Shown here: one piece after another, positions 1 through 7,494 of the stretch | Numbering within the stretch: the first letter of the stretch is position 1 | How the letters are laid out: each line of letters begins with the position of its first letter | DNA from: Thermoleophilaceae bacterium | GTDB taxonomy: Bacteria > Actinomycetota > Thermoleophilia > Solirubrobacterales > Thermoleophilaceae | Length of the DNA: 20,551 bases | Direction: 5' to 3' | Assembly: GCA_013813135.1 (NCBI GenBank) | Contig: JACCSF010000220.1 | Coordinates: 1-20,551, forward strand | Position numbers and translations under genes: made by a program | Notes under the pieces: model-generated | Told to the model about the DNA's origin: nothing | The model's input: only the letters and a program-made list of their open reading frames with translations | Database searches by the model: none

Positions 1-360
1 GGCCAGCGCGCCCTCGAGCTGCGCGTGGCCGCCGGCGGCGCGGTGGCGGGCGCCGACCCGGGCGCGCGCGTCGACGTGTTGGTTTCGGTCCAACGCGAGC
101 AGGGCGGGGGTCGCACCTTCGTCGCGCTGGAGAACGTGGAGCTACTCGGCCTGCGTGCGGGAGGTGGTGATCTCGCCGCGGAGGACCCCGCGGGCGCTGC
201 GTCCACGCCGGGTGCGCTCGCCACCCTGCGCGTCAACGCCGGCCAAGCGGTCTACCTGACCGCCGCGACCAACTTCGCCCACGAGGTGCGTCTGCTGGTC
301 CGCCCGCCCGGGGACCGCGGGCGCATAGGTGCGGCCGCCGTCGAGGAGAGCGGCTTCTAG
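1..360 (+). CDS. CpaB/RcpC-like Flp pilus assembly protein, 3' part
   Basis: This is the C-terminal 119 residues of a gene that begins before the window; the reading frame is open from base 1 and ends at TAG 358-360. The segment PGARVDVLVSVQ, then FVALENVELLGL, a short linker, LATLRVNAGQAVYLTAA and finally VRLLVRPPGD follows the order seen in the RcpC/CpaB domain that comes after the SAF domain in Flp/tad pilus assembly proteins. In that family the protein sits in the periplasm or cell envelope and helps assemble type IVb pili. No other tad gene is visible because the window starts here. A GTG at 25 could be read as a start, but the sequence before it (ALELRV) also fits the family, so I treat the gene as truncated by the window edge. 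The assignment rests on pattern similarity only. Confidence 0.7.
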   Translation, partial: GQRALELRVAAGGAVAGADPGARVDVLVSVQREQGGGRTFVALENVELLGLRAGGGDLAAEDPAGAASTPGALATLRVNAGQAVYLTAATNFAHEVRLLVRPPGDRGRIGAAAVEESGF

Positions 361-368
361 GCCCACAC

Positions 369-383
369 TCGCCCCGGGGGCGA
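369..383. terminator. Small hairpin between convergent genes
   Basis: TCGCCC (369-374) and GGGCGA (378-383) form a 6-bp GC-rich stem with a 3-base loop in the 35-bp gap between the pilus gene and the rpiA stop codon. There is no T-tract, as is usual for actinobacterial hairpins. It could act in both directions, but the stem is short. Confidence 0.3.
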
Positions 384-395
384 AGGCGGCGAGGC

Positions 396-1079
396 TCAGC
401 CGGCCCGATCGAGCACGTCCACCGTTCCATCGTCGCGCCCCAGCAGCGCCTGCTCGGCCAGCCCGATGAACAGGCCGTGCTCCACCACGCCGGGCACCTG
501 CTTCACGTCCCGGGCCAGCGCCGCCAGGTCGACCGCTCCGGCCCGCAGCGCGCAGTCGAGGATCAAGTGGCCCTCGTCGGTCACGTACGCCTCGCCGTCG
601 TCACGTAGTCGCTGCTCCGCGTCGGGCAGGAGCTCCGCGAGTCGCCGGCGCGTGTCGCGCCACCCGAAGCGCACCACCTCGACCGGCAGCCTGAAGTGCT
701 CGCCAAGTCGCGCGACCCGTTTCGAAGCCTCCGCAACCACCACGAACCGCCGCGCCGCCGAGATCACGATCTTCTCCCGCAACAGCGCCCCGCCACCGCC
801 CTTGATCAGGGCCAGCGAGGGGTCCACCTCGTCCGCACCGTCCAGGGCAAGGTCGAGCTGAAACGTCCCATCGAGCTCGACCACCTCGAAGCCCGCCGCC
901 CGGGCGAGCTCGTCCGTGCGCGAGGAGGCCGCCGCGGCGCGGCCAGGCGTACCGCGCTCGCCGAGCAGCTCGACCACCTTCCACACCGCCCGACCGGAGC
1001 CCAACCCGATCGTCATACCGGGCTCGACCAGCTCCACCGCGGCCGCCGCGGCGGCACCCCGGGCCGCGCTGTCGTTCAC
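396..1079 (-). CDS. rpiA: Ribose-5-phosphate isomerase A
   Basis: The enzyme interconverts ribose 5-phosphate and ribulose 5-phosphate in the non-oxidative pentose phosphate pathway (cytosol). The 227-residue product carries the RpiA landmarks in order: a phosphate-binding glycine loop GLGSGRAV at residues 25-32 (family form GLGTGSTA), the catalytic segment DGADEVD, KGGGGALLREKI shortly after, and a C-terminal VPGVVEHGLFIG segment. Length matches the usual 220-235. The GTG start (1077-1079) overlaps the TGA of the upstream osmC-like gene in the string GTGA, so the two are probably translationally coupled and co-transcribed. The loop variant SGRA in place of TGST is the only oddity; I recall similar variants in other actinobacterial homologues but cannot check it here. 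Confidence 0.93.
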   Translation of the reverse strand: MNDSAARGAAAAAAVELVEPGMTIGLGSGRAVWKVVELLGERGTPGRAAAASSRTDELARAAGFEVVELDGTFQLDLALDGADEVDPSLALIKGGGGALLREKIVISAARRFVVVAEASKRVARLGEHFRLPVEVVRFGWRDTRRRLAELLPDAEQRLRDDGEAYVTDEGHLILDCALRAGAVDLAALARDVKQVPGVVEHGLFIGLAEQALLGRDDGTVDVLDRAG

Positions 1080-1507
1080 CCGACGAGCTCGGCGTTCAGC
1101 TCGATCGTCTCCACCCCGGCGAGCGCCTTCGAGACCGGGCAGTTCTGCTTGGCGCCCTCGGCGACGCGCTGGAACTCCTCATCCTCGATGCCCGGCACGG
1201 AAGCGCGCGTATCGAGATCGATGCGCGCGATGCGGGCCCCGGCGTCCCCGACCTCGAACGAAACGGTGGCCGTGGTCTCGACGCTCTCCGGCTCGTGGCC
1301 GGCGCGTCCCAGGTCTCCGGACAGCGCCATCGAGAAGCACCCCGCGTGGGCCGCGGCGATCAGCTCCTCGGGGTTCGTGCCGTCGCCGTCCTCGAAGCGC
1401 GACTGGAACGAGTACGGCCCCTCGTAGGCGCCGCTGGCCATCCGCATCGTCCCCTGACCCTCCTTCAGGGACCCCTCCCAGCGTGCGTCTGCTGTCCTCT
1501 TGGGCAT
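1076..1507 (-). CDS. OsmC family peroxiredoxin (organic hydroperoxide reductase)
   Basis: A 143-residue OsmC/Ohr-type protein. Family members reduce organic hydroperoxides using two cysteines; both are present, one in HAGCFSMAL and one in KQNCPVSKAL. The N-terminal ADARWEGSLKEGQG and the TNPEELIAAAHAGCF segment are characteristic of the OsmC subgroup more than of Ohr. The ATG at 1505-1507 is preceded by GGAGG (1514-1518 on the other strand) with a 6-base spacer, one of the clearest ribosome binding sites in the window, which decides the start. The open frame continues upstream but contains no better start. It is divergent from lon, and its stop overlaps the rpiA start by 4 bases. Pairing a peroxidase with a pentose-phosphate enzyme would suit oxidative stress (NADPH supply), but that link is inference. 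Confidence 0.92.
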   Translation of the reverse strand: MPKRTADARWEGSLKEGQGTMRMASGAYEGPYSFQSRFEDGDGTNPEELIAAAHAGCFSMALSGDLGRAGHEPESVETTATVSFEVGDAGARIARIDLDTRASVPGIEDEEFQRVAEGAKQNCPVSKALAGVETIELNAELVG

Positions 1508-1588
1508 CTCGATCCTCCGTTCGCGATTGTGCCCGGAAGCTACTCCGCAGCGCGCCCGCGCGGCCGTCCGACCGTCCTCTAAACTCTC

Positions 1589-1605
1589 ACTTACGAAAGA
1601 TAAGT
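1589..1605. promoter_or_regulatory. Inverted repeat ahead of lon, possible operator
   Basis: ACTTA (1589-1593), seven bases, TAAGT (1601-1605) form an exact inverted repeat in the 100-114 bp gap between the divergent osmC-like and lon genes, just before the lon start codons. The position suits a repressor site or an overlapping core promoter. The sequence does not match the HspR HAIR element (CTTGAGT-N7-ACTCAAG), which often controls actinobacterial heat-shock genes, although the 7-base spacing is the same. Confidence 0.35.
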
Positions 1606-1621
1606 ATCGATGGAGATGCCC

Positions 1622-3913
1622 ATGGAAACCCTGCTGTTGATCCCTGTAGACGACTCCGTCGTCTTCCCCAACATGTCCGTGACCCTCGCCGTCGACGTCG
1701 GCGATGCCGATCGCGTGGTGCTGGTCCCCCGCAAGGGCGACGAGTTCGCCAGCGTGGGCACCGTCGCCAACGTGGTCGAGCGCCACCGCCTGCCCGGCGG
1801 CGCGCAGGCGGTGGCGCTCGAGGGCTTGCACCGCGGCCGCATCGGCGCAGCGAGCACGGACCCGAGCGGCGCTCTGCGGGTGGACGTAGAGGCCCACCCC
1901 GATGACGTGCCCGTGGACGGTCGCACCCGCAACCTGGAGCGCGAGTACCGCGCCGTGGTCGAGGAGATCCTCGACCTGCGCGGCGACGACGGCCGAGTGG
2001 CCGCGTTCGTGCGATCAATCACCGAGCCCGGCGTGCTGGCCGACACCTCCGGCTACTCGCCGGACCTGACCTACGACCAGAAGATCGAGGTGCTGGAGGC
2101 GCTGGACGTGACCGAGCGGCTCGAGCTCTCGCTGAAGCTCCAGCGCGAGCGGCTCGCCGAGCTGCAGGTGCGTACGCGCATCCGCGAGGACGTGCAGTCG
2201 GGCGCCGAGAAGCAGCAGCGCGAGTACTTCCTGCGCAAGCAGATGGAGTCGATCCGCAGGGAGCTGGGCGACGACGACGCCTCGGTCGTGGAGGAATACC
2301 GCGCCAAGATCGAGGACGCCGGCATGCCCGACGAGGTGCGCGAGCAGGCCGAGCGCGAGCTGGGCCGCCTCGAGCGCATGGGCGAGCAGGGCGGCGAGGC
2401 CTCGATGGTGCGGTCCTACCTCGACTGGCTGATCGCCGTGCCGTGGTCCGGGCGCTCCGAGGAGCGGCTCGACCCCGTGCACGCGCGTGGGGTGCTCGAC
2501 GCCGATCACGCCGGACTCGAGGACGTCAAGGACCGCATCGTCGAGTACATCGCCGTTCGCAAGCTGCGCCAGGAGCGCGGCATCGAGGAGGACAAGCGCT
2601 CCGGCGCCATCCTGACCCTGATCGGGCCGCCCGGAACGGGCAAGACGTCGATCGGCGAGTCGATCGCACGCGCGACCGGGCGTGAGTTCGTGCGCATGTC
2701 GCTGGGCGGCGTGCGCGACGAGGCCGAGATTCGCGGCCACCGGCGCACCTACATCGGCGCGCTGCCGGGCCGGCTCGTCCGCGCCCTGCGCGACGCAGGG
2801 ACGATGAACCCGGTGATCATGCTCGACGAGGTCGACAAGGTCGGCGCCGACTGGCGCGGCGACCCGAGCGCGGCGCTGCTCGAGGTGCTCGACCCGGCGC
2901 AGAACCACGCCTTCCGCGACCACTACCTGGACGTGGAGCTGGACCTGTCGCAGGTGGTGTTCATCGCCACCGCGAACGTGACCGAGACGATCCCCGCGCC
3001 GCTGCTGGACCGGATGGAGATAATCCGTTTCGACGGCTATACGACCGACGAGAAGGTCGCGATCGCGCGCGGATACCTCTGGCCGCGCCAGCGCGAGCGC
3101 AACGGCCTGCGTGAGGACGAGGTCGGGATCGACGACGCCGTCCTGCGCCAGGTGGTGACCGAGTACACCCGCGAGGCGGGCGTCAGGAATCTCGAGCGCG
3201 AGCTCGGCACGTTGCTGCGCAAGACGGCGACCAAGCTGGCCTCGGGCCAGGTCGAGTCGCCCGTCTCGATCGGCGAGCCGGAGCTCCGTGACGCCCTCGG
3301 GCGCCAGCGCTTCTTCCAGGAGGCGGCTGAGCGCACGGCGGTGCCGGGCGTGGCGACCGGGCTCTCCGTCACCGGCGCCGGCGGCGACGTGCTGTTCATC
3401 GAGGCCACGTCCATGCCGGCCCGCCCACCCAAGGACGGCCTCGTGCTGACCGGGCAGCTGGGTGACGTGATGAAGGAGTCCGCTCGCATCGCGCTCTCCT
3501 ACGTGCGCGGCCACGCCGGCGCGCTCGACATCGACGAGGACCGTTTCGACGACCGCGAGTTCCACGTGCACGTCCCGGCGGGAGCCATCCCCAAGGACGG
3601 CCCGAGCGCGGGCATCACGATGACCACGGCCCTCGCGTCGCTGCTGTCCGGACGGCCGGTGCGCCACACCGTCGGCATGACCGGAGAGGTCACGCTGCAG
3701 GGACGCGTGCTGCCGATCGGCGGGCTCAAGCAGAAGGTGCTCGCCGCTCACGCGGCCGGGCTCACCGATGTGATCCTGCCGGAGCGCAACCGCCCCGACC
3801 TGGACGACGTGCCGGAGGAGGTCCGCGAAGCGATGACCTTCCACCCCGTCATGACGGTCGATGAGGTGCTCGAGGTGGCGCTCGAGCCGCAGCCGTCGGT
3901 ACTGGCCGCCTAG
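1622..3913 (+). CDS. lon: Lon ATP-dependent serine protease
   Basis: Lon degrades misfolded and specific regulatory proteins in the cytosol. Read from ATG 1622 the product has 763 residues, normal for LonA. It has an N-terminal substrate domain beginning LLLIPVDDSVVFPNM, a central coiled region around QREYFLRKQMESIRRELGD, Walker A GPPGTGKT (residues 335-342, Lys341), Walker B VIMLDEVDKVG, and a C-terminal protease domain with catalytic Ser662 in PKDGPSAG and Lys705 in GGLKQK, spaced 43 apart as in E. coli Lon. Three in-frame ATGs occur at 1610, 1616 and 1622. I chose 1622 because GGAG (1612-1615) lies 6 bases before it and because the N-terminus then lines up with the family; 1610 would add MEMP. 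The gene is divergent from the osmC-like gene and followed by a strong hairpin. Confidence 0.97.
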   Translation: METLLLIPVDDSVVFPNMSVTLAVDVGDADRVVLVPRKGDEFASVGTVANVVERHRLPGGAQAVALEGLHRGRIGAASTDPSGALRVDVEAHPDDVPVDGRTRNLEREYRAVVEEILDLRGDDGRVAAFVRSITEPGVLADTSGYSPDLTYDQKIEVLEALDVTERLELSLKLQRERLAELQVRTRIREDVQSGAEKQQREYFLRKQMESIRRELGDDDASVVEEYRAKIEDAGMPDEVREQAERELGRLERMGEQGGEASMVRSYLDWLIAVPWSGRSEERLDPVHARGVLDADHAGLEDVKDRIVEYIAVRKLRQERGIEEDKRSGAILTLIGPPGTGKTSIGESIARATGREFVRMSLGGVRDEAEIRGHRRTYIGALPGRLVRALRDAGTMNPVIMLDEVDKVGADWRGDPSAALLEVLDPAQNHAFRDHYLDVELDLSQVVFIATANVTETIPAPLLDRMEIIRFDGYTTDEKVAIARGYLWPRQRERNGLREDEVGIDDAVLRQVVTEYTREAGVRNLERELGTLLRKTATKLASGQVESPVSIGEPELRDALGRQRFFQEAAERTAVPGVATGLSVTGAGGDVLFIEATSMPARPPKDGLVLTGQLGDVMKESARIALSYVRGHAGALDIDEDRFDDREFHVHVPAGAIPKDGPSAGITMTTALASLLSGRPVRHTVGMTGEVTLQGRVLPIGGLKQKVLAAHAAGLTDVILPERNRPDLDDVPEEVREAMTFHPVMTVDEVLEVALEPQPSVLAA

Positions 3914-3918
3914 CGATA

Positions 3919-3950
3919 GGCCGGCGCCGCCCTAACCGGCGGCGTCGGCC
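3919..3950 (+). terminator. Hairpin terminator after lon
   Basis: GGCCGGCGCCGCC (3919-3931) pairs with GGCGGCGTCGGCC (3938-3950): a 13-bp stem with a single G-U wobble and a 6-base loop CTAACC, starting 5 bases after the lon stop. There is no following T-run, typical of high-GC actinobacteria. It probably ends lon transcription before the lipoprotein gene. Confidence 0.65.
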
Positions 3951-3974
3951 GCCCGGCCAGCCACACTTCCCTGT

Positions 3975-4397
3975 GTGAGACTCAGCGCCGCCACCGTCGC
4001 CGCCCTGCTGGTCGTGCTGATCGCGGGCTGCGGCGGCGATGACGCGGCCGAGCCGAGCGGCTCCGGGGGCGGCGAGCCGGCGGCCAAGCTCACCGTGACC
4101 GTGCGCCCGGACGGCCCTGACGGCCCGGCGCGACGCCGGACGATCGAGTGCGCACGGCTCGGCCCGAATGCGCCCGAATCCGCCTGCCGCAGGCTCGCCG
4201 GCCTGACGGCGGACCAGCTGGCCCCGGTGCCGGCGGGGACCGCGTGCACCCAGATCTACGGCGGTCCGGCCGTCGCCCAGGTGCGCGGCGAGCTGCGCGG
4301 CAAGCCCGTCGACGCCCGCTTCGAGCTCACGGACGGCTGCGAGATCGAGCGCTGGGATCGCAACCGGGTCCTGCTGCACGACGCGCCGCGGGGCTAA
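3975..4397 (+). CDS. Lipoprotein with subtilisin-inhibitor-like (SSI) domain
   Basis: A 140-residue secreted protein. The N-terminus has a hydrophobic segment and a lipobox IAGC with lipidated Cys19, then a Gly/Ser/Pro-rich linker to about residue 38. The rest resembles the Streptomyces subtilisin inhibitor fold: four further cysteines (59, 71, 91, 122) have almost the spacing of the two SSI disulfides, CTQIYGG stands where SSI has the reactive-site loop CPMVYDP, and VRGELRGKPVDARF with DGCEIERW matches the last strands. If the alignment holds, the P1 position would be Gln93 rather than the usual Met or Lys, so inhibition of subtilisin is uncertain. GTG 3975 is the only suitable start and no strong ribosome binding site precedes it. 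The TAA stop overlaps the convergent GH65 stop within CTAA (4394-4397). Confidence 0.75.
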   Translation: MRLSAATVAALLVVLIAGCGGDDAAEPSGSGGGEPAAKLTVTVRPDGPDGPARRRTIECARLGPNAPESACRRLAGLTADQLAPVPAGTACTQIYGGPAVAQVRGELRGKPVDARFELTDGCEIERWDRNRVLLHDAPRG

Positions 4398-6769
4398 CCG
4401 GCGCCGGACCGGCGGGCGTCCCCTTGGCGCGAGCGTGGCTCGCGGCCGGGTGGCTGGGCCGGACGCTCGCGACCGGGCGCCGGGGGCACCGGGAGCGTCA
4501 CGGGCGAGCCGGGCTCCAGAACGAAGGGCCGGCCGTGGTGGCTCACCTCGAGCGGGCCGCCGGAGTGGAGCTCGTAGGAAGCCTGCTCGTGTCCGACCTC
4601 GACCACCAGCCTGGAGCCGTGCAGGCAGAGGCGGAAGGCCAGCCGGCTGAGGTCCCCCGGCAGCCGCGGCGCGAAGGACAGGTGCCCGTCGTGATCGCGC
4701 ATGCCGCCAAGGCCGGCGACGCACGCGATCCACGACCCGGCCAGCGACGCGATGTGCACCCCGTCGCGCGTGTTGCTGTTGAGGTCGTCGAGATCGACCA
4801 GGGCCGCCTCGGCCAGGTAGTCGTAGGCGAGCTCGACGTAACCGACCTCCGCGGCCATGACCGCCTGGGTGCACGCGGACAGCGACGAGTCGCGCACCGT
4901 GCGCCGCTCGTAGTAGTCGAAGTTGCGGAGCTTCTGCTCGTCCGTGAAGGCGTCGCCGCGCAGGTGCATGGCGAGCACGAGGTCGGGCTGCTTCAGCACC
5001 TGCTTGCGGTAGAGCTGGAAGTAAGGGAAGTGGAGGAGCAGCGGGTAATGGTCGACCGTGGCCTCGAAGTCCCACTCCTGGTGGCGGGTGAACTCGTCCG
5101 ACTGCTCGTGCACGCCGAGCCGCTCGTCATACGGGATCCTCACCTCGCGCGCCGCGTAGACCCAGGCGGCGACCTCCTCGTCGTCGACGCCCAGCTCGCG
5201 CGCGCGCTCGGGGTGCCGCTCAGCGGCCTCGGCGGCCCCGAGCAGGTTCCGCTGCGCCATCAGGTTCGTGTAGATGTTGTTGTCCGAGACGGCGCTGTAC
5301 TCGTCCGGTCCCGTCACCCCGTCGATCCGGAAGCCACCGCCCGGGTCGTGGTGGCCGAGCGAGTGCCACAGGCGCGCGGTCTCCACGAGCAGCTCGATGC
5401 CGGCCTCGCGCTCGAAGTCGCGGTCGTCGGTGACGTGCACGTAGCGAATCACGGCGTCGGCCACGTCGGCCGAGACGTGGAACGCCGCCGTGCCCGCCGG
5501 CCAGTAGGCCGAGCACTCCTCGCCCGCGATCGTGCGCCACGGCATCGCCGCGCCACCCAGGTTCAAAGTCCGGGCGCGCTCACGCGCGAGCGGGAGGGTC
5601 GAGTGGCGCCAATTCAGCGCGGCCGCCGCCGCGTGCGGGAGCGAGTAGGTCAGCAGCGGCAGCACGAACGTCTCCGTGTCCCAGAAGGCATGGCCGTCGT
5701 ACCCGGGCCCGGTGAGCCCCTTGGCCGGGATCGCCCTGCGCTCGGCGCGGGCGCCGGCCTGCATCGTGTGGAAGATGCCGAAGCGGACGGCCTGCTGGAT
5801 CTCGAGGTCTCCGTCGAGCTCGACGTCGGCGCCCGCCCAGAAGTCGTCGAGCGTCTCGCGCTGGCTTGCGAGCAGCTCGTCCCAGCCGGCGTGGCGTGCC
5901 TCCACCAGGGCGGCCTCGACCTGATCGCGCACGGCCGGCAGGGAGCGCTCGGCCGACCAGCCGTAGGCGAGGAACTTCTCCAGCCGCAGCGTTGAGCCCT
6001 CCCGCAGATCGGTTACGACGGTCACTCGCCCCAGGTCGTCCTCGACCTCGGAATGCGTGGCGGTGCCGTCCGGCCCCTCCACGGCGTGGTCCATCGCCGC
6101 CCCCACCAGCAGTCCGCTGACGCGAGTGCGGTGCACGAGCGTCACGCGCTCCTCGAGCGCTCCAGCGAACTCGTTCACGAGCGGCGCGCGCAGCGCGGCG
6201 GCCGCCCGCGGGTCCATTGAAGGCGACTCCGGCTGCACCTCGTTGGCCACCAGCTCCGACTGCACGACGATGCGCGCCGGGCCGTCGAGCGGCTCGACCT
6301 CCCAGAGAACGGCCGCCACGCTGCGCTGTACGAGCGACACCAGGCGCACGGAGCGCACGCGCACGGCCTGGCCGGCGGGCGAGCGCCACTCCGCCTCGCG
6401 CTCGAGCGTGCCGGCGCGCATGTCGAGCACGCGCCGGTGCGAGAGCAGGTCGCCGTAGCGGATGTCGAACGGCTCGTCGTCGACCAGCAGCCGGATCACC
6501 TTGCCGTTGGTCACGTTCACCACCGTCTGGCCGTCCTCCGGGAAGCCGTAGCCTGCCTCCGCGTAGGGGAGCGGCCGCGTCTCATAGACGCCGTTCAGGT
6601 AGGTCCCCGGCAGGCCGTGCGGCTCGCCCTCGTCGAACGTCCCGCGCAGGCCGATGTGCCCGTTGGAGAGCGCGAACACCGATTCCCGCTGAGCGAGCAG
6701 CTCGAGGTCGAGCACGCTCTCACGGATCTCCCAGGGATGGAGCTCGTCTGAGGGGCGGCGCGCGCTCAC
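4394..6769 (-). CDS. Glycoside hydrolase family 65 disaccharide phosphorylase
   Basis: A 791-residue cytosolic enzyme of the maltose/trehalose/kojibiose phosphorylase family, which splits alpha-glucosides with phosphate to give beta-glucose 1-phosphate and glucose. Seen in order: an N-terminal beta-sandwich beginning HPWEIRESVLDLELLAQRESVFALSNGHIGLRG, an (alpha/alpha)6 barrel with FWDTETFVLPLL, the general-acid Glu490 in VTGPDEYSA, and the phosphate-site segment KQPDLVLAMHL, then a small C-terminal sheet. Length is typical of the family. The GTG start overlaps the TGA of the upstream HAD gene (GTGA at 6766-6769), so the two are coupled. The same GH65 plus HAD pair occurs in Mycobacterium tuberculosis (Rv3401/Rv3400). 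The exact disaccharide cannot be read from the sequence; a hydrolase role is possible but less likely with this partner. Confidence 0.92.
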   Translation of the reverse strand: MSARRPSDELHPWEIRESVLDLELLAQRESVFALSNGHIGLRGTFDEGEPHGLPGTYLNGVYETRPLPYAEAGYGFPEDGQTVVNVTNGKVIRLLVDDEPFDIRYGDLLSHRRVLDMRAGTLEREAEWRSPAGQAVRVRSVRLVSLVQRSVAAVLWEVEPLDGPARIVVQSELVANEVQPESPSMDPRAAAALRAPLVNEFAGALEERVTLVHRTRVSGLLVGAAMDHAVEGPDGTATHSEVEDDLGRVTVVTDLREGSTLRLEKFLAYGWSAERSLPAVRDQVEAALVEARHAGWDELLASQRETLDDFWAGADVELDGDLEIQQAVRFGIFHTMQAGARAERRAIPAKGLTGPGYDGHAFWDTETFVLPLLTYSLPHAAAAALNWRHSTLPLARERARTLNLGGAAMPWRTIAGEECSAYWPAGTAAFHVSADVADAVIRYVHVTDDRDFEREAGIELLVETARLWHSLGHHDPGGGFRIDGVTGPDEYSAVSDNNIYTNLMAQRNLLGAAEAAERHPERARELGVDDEEVAAWVYAAREVRIPYDERLGVHEQSDEFTRHQEWDFEATVDHYPLLLHFPYFQLYRKQVLKQPDLVLAMHLRGDAFTDEQKLRNFDYYERRTVRDSSLSACTQAVMAAEVGYVELAYDYLAEAALVDLDDLNSNTRDGVHIASLAGSWIACVAGLGGMRDHDGHLSFAPRLPGDLSRLAFRLCLHGSRLVVEVGHEQASYELHSGGPLEVSHHGRPFVLEPGSPVTLPVPPAPGRERPAQPPGREPRSRQGDARRSGAG

Positions 6770-7494
6770 GAACGGTCGAGCAGCTCGGACAGGTCGGAGA
6801 CGACGATGTCCGCGCCGTGCTCGCGCAGCGCCTCCGCGTGGCCGACTCGGTCGACGCCGACGACGAACCCGAAGTCCCCGGCGCGCCCGGCTTCCACGCC
6901 GGCGAGCGCGTCCTCGAAGACGACCGCCTGGGCGGGTTCCACGCCAAGCGCGCGTGCCCCGGCCAGGAACGTGTCGGGCGCCGGCTTGCCCTTGAGGTCC
7001 TCACGCTGGGCGACGACACCATCGATCAGGGCCTCGAAGAGGTCCTCGATGCCCGTCACGCGCAGCACCTCCTTCGTGTTCGCGCTCGAGGACACCACGG
7101 CGCGGCGCAGGCCGGCGTCGCGCACCGCCTCCACGTAGCGCACCGACCCCTCGTAGACCTCCACGCCCTGCTCGCGGATCAGGCGCAGCACAAGCTCGTT
7201 CTTCGCGTTGCCGAGGCCGGCGATGGTCTCAGCCCCCGGCGGGTCGTCGGGTGCCCCCTCCGGAAGGTCGATCGTGCGCGAGGCCAGGAATGAGCGCACT
7301 CCGTCCTCGCGGCGCTTGCCGTCCACATATTGGTCGTAGTCGTCCGGCGTGAACTCCCGGAACGGGTCGGGCCGCGAATGCAGGAACTCGTCGAACATCT
7401 GCTTCCACGCCGCCGCGTGCACCTTTGCGGTCTGGGTGAGCACCCCGTCGAGGTCGAACAGGCAGGCGCTTGTCCCTTCCGGCAATCCGAGCAT
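6766..7494 (-). CDS. HAD-superfamily beta-phosphoglucomutase-like protein
   Basis: The 242-residue protein has the HAD signatures FDLDGVLT (nucleophile Asp14, acid/base Asp16), VSSSANT (motif II Ser), KGKPAPDTF (motif III Lys) and VFEDALAGVEAG (motif IV acids). The cap region after TQTAKVHAAAWKQMFDEFL has the His/Trp/Lys pattern of beta-phosphoglucomutase, which turns beta-glucose 1-phosphate into glucose 6-phosphate. That is the expected follow-up to GH65 phosphorolysis, and the downstream gene is a GH65 enzyme. Its ATG shares one base with the TGA of the SDR gene (TGATG, 7492-7496) and its stop overlaps the GH65 start, so all three genes are likely one transcript. A phosphatase role, such as on trehalose phosphate, has been discussed for some homologues and cannot be excluded. 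Confidence 0.88.
   Translation of the reverse strand: MLGLPEGTSACLFDLDGVLTQTAKVHAAAWKQMFDEFLHSRPDPFREFTPDDYDQYVDGKRREDGVRSFLASRTIDLPEGAPDDPPGAETIAGLGNAKNELVLRLIREQGVEVYEGSVRYVEAVRDAGLRRAVVSSSANTKEVLRVTGIEDLFEALIDGVVAQREDLKGKPAPDTFLAGARALGVEPAQAVVFEDALAGVEAGRAGDFGFVVGVDRVGHAEALREHGADIVVSDLSELLDRS

Noticed and set aside
1589..1605. HspR HAIR element upstream of lon
   Set aside because: Spacing is the same (7 bases), but arms ACTTA/TAAGT do not match CTTGAGT/ACTCAAG.
2015..3844. A 609-codon open frame on the minus strand opposite lon
   Set aside because: It is rich in Arg, His, Val and Leu without domain pattern and exactly shadows the lon gene, as expected from codon bias in high-GC DNA.
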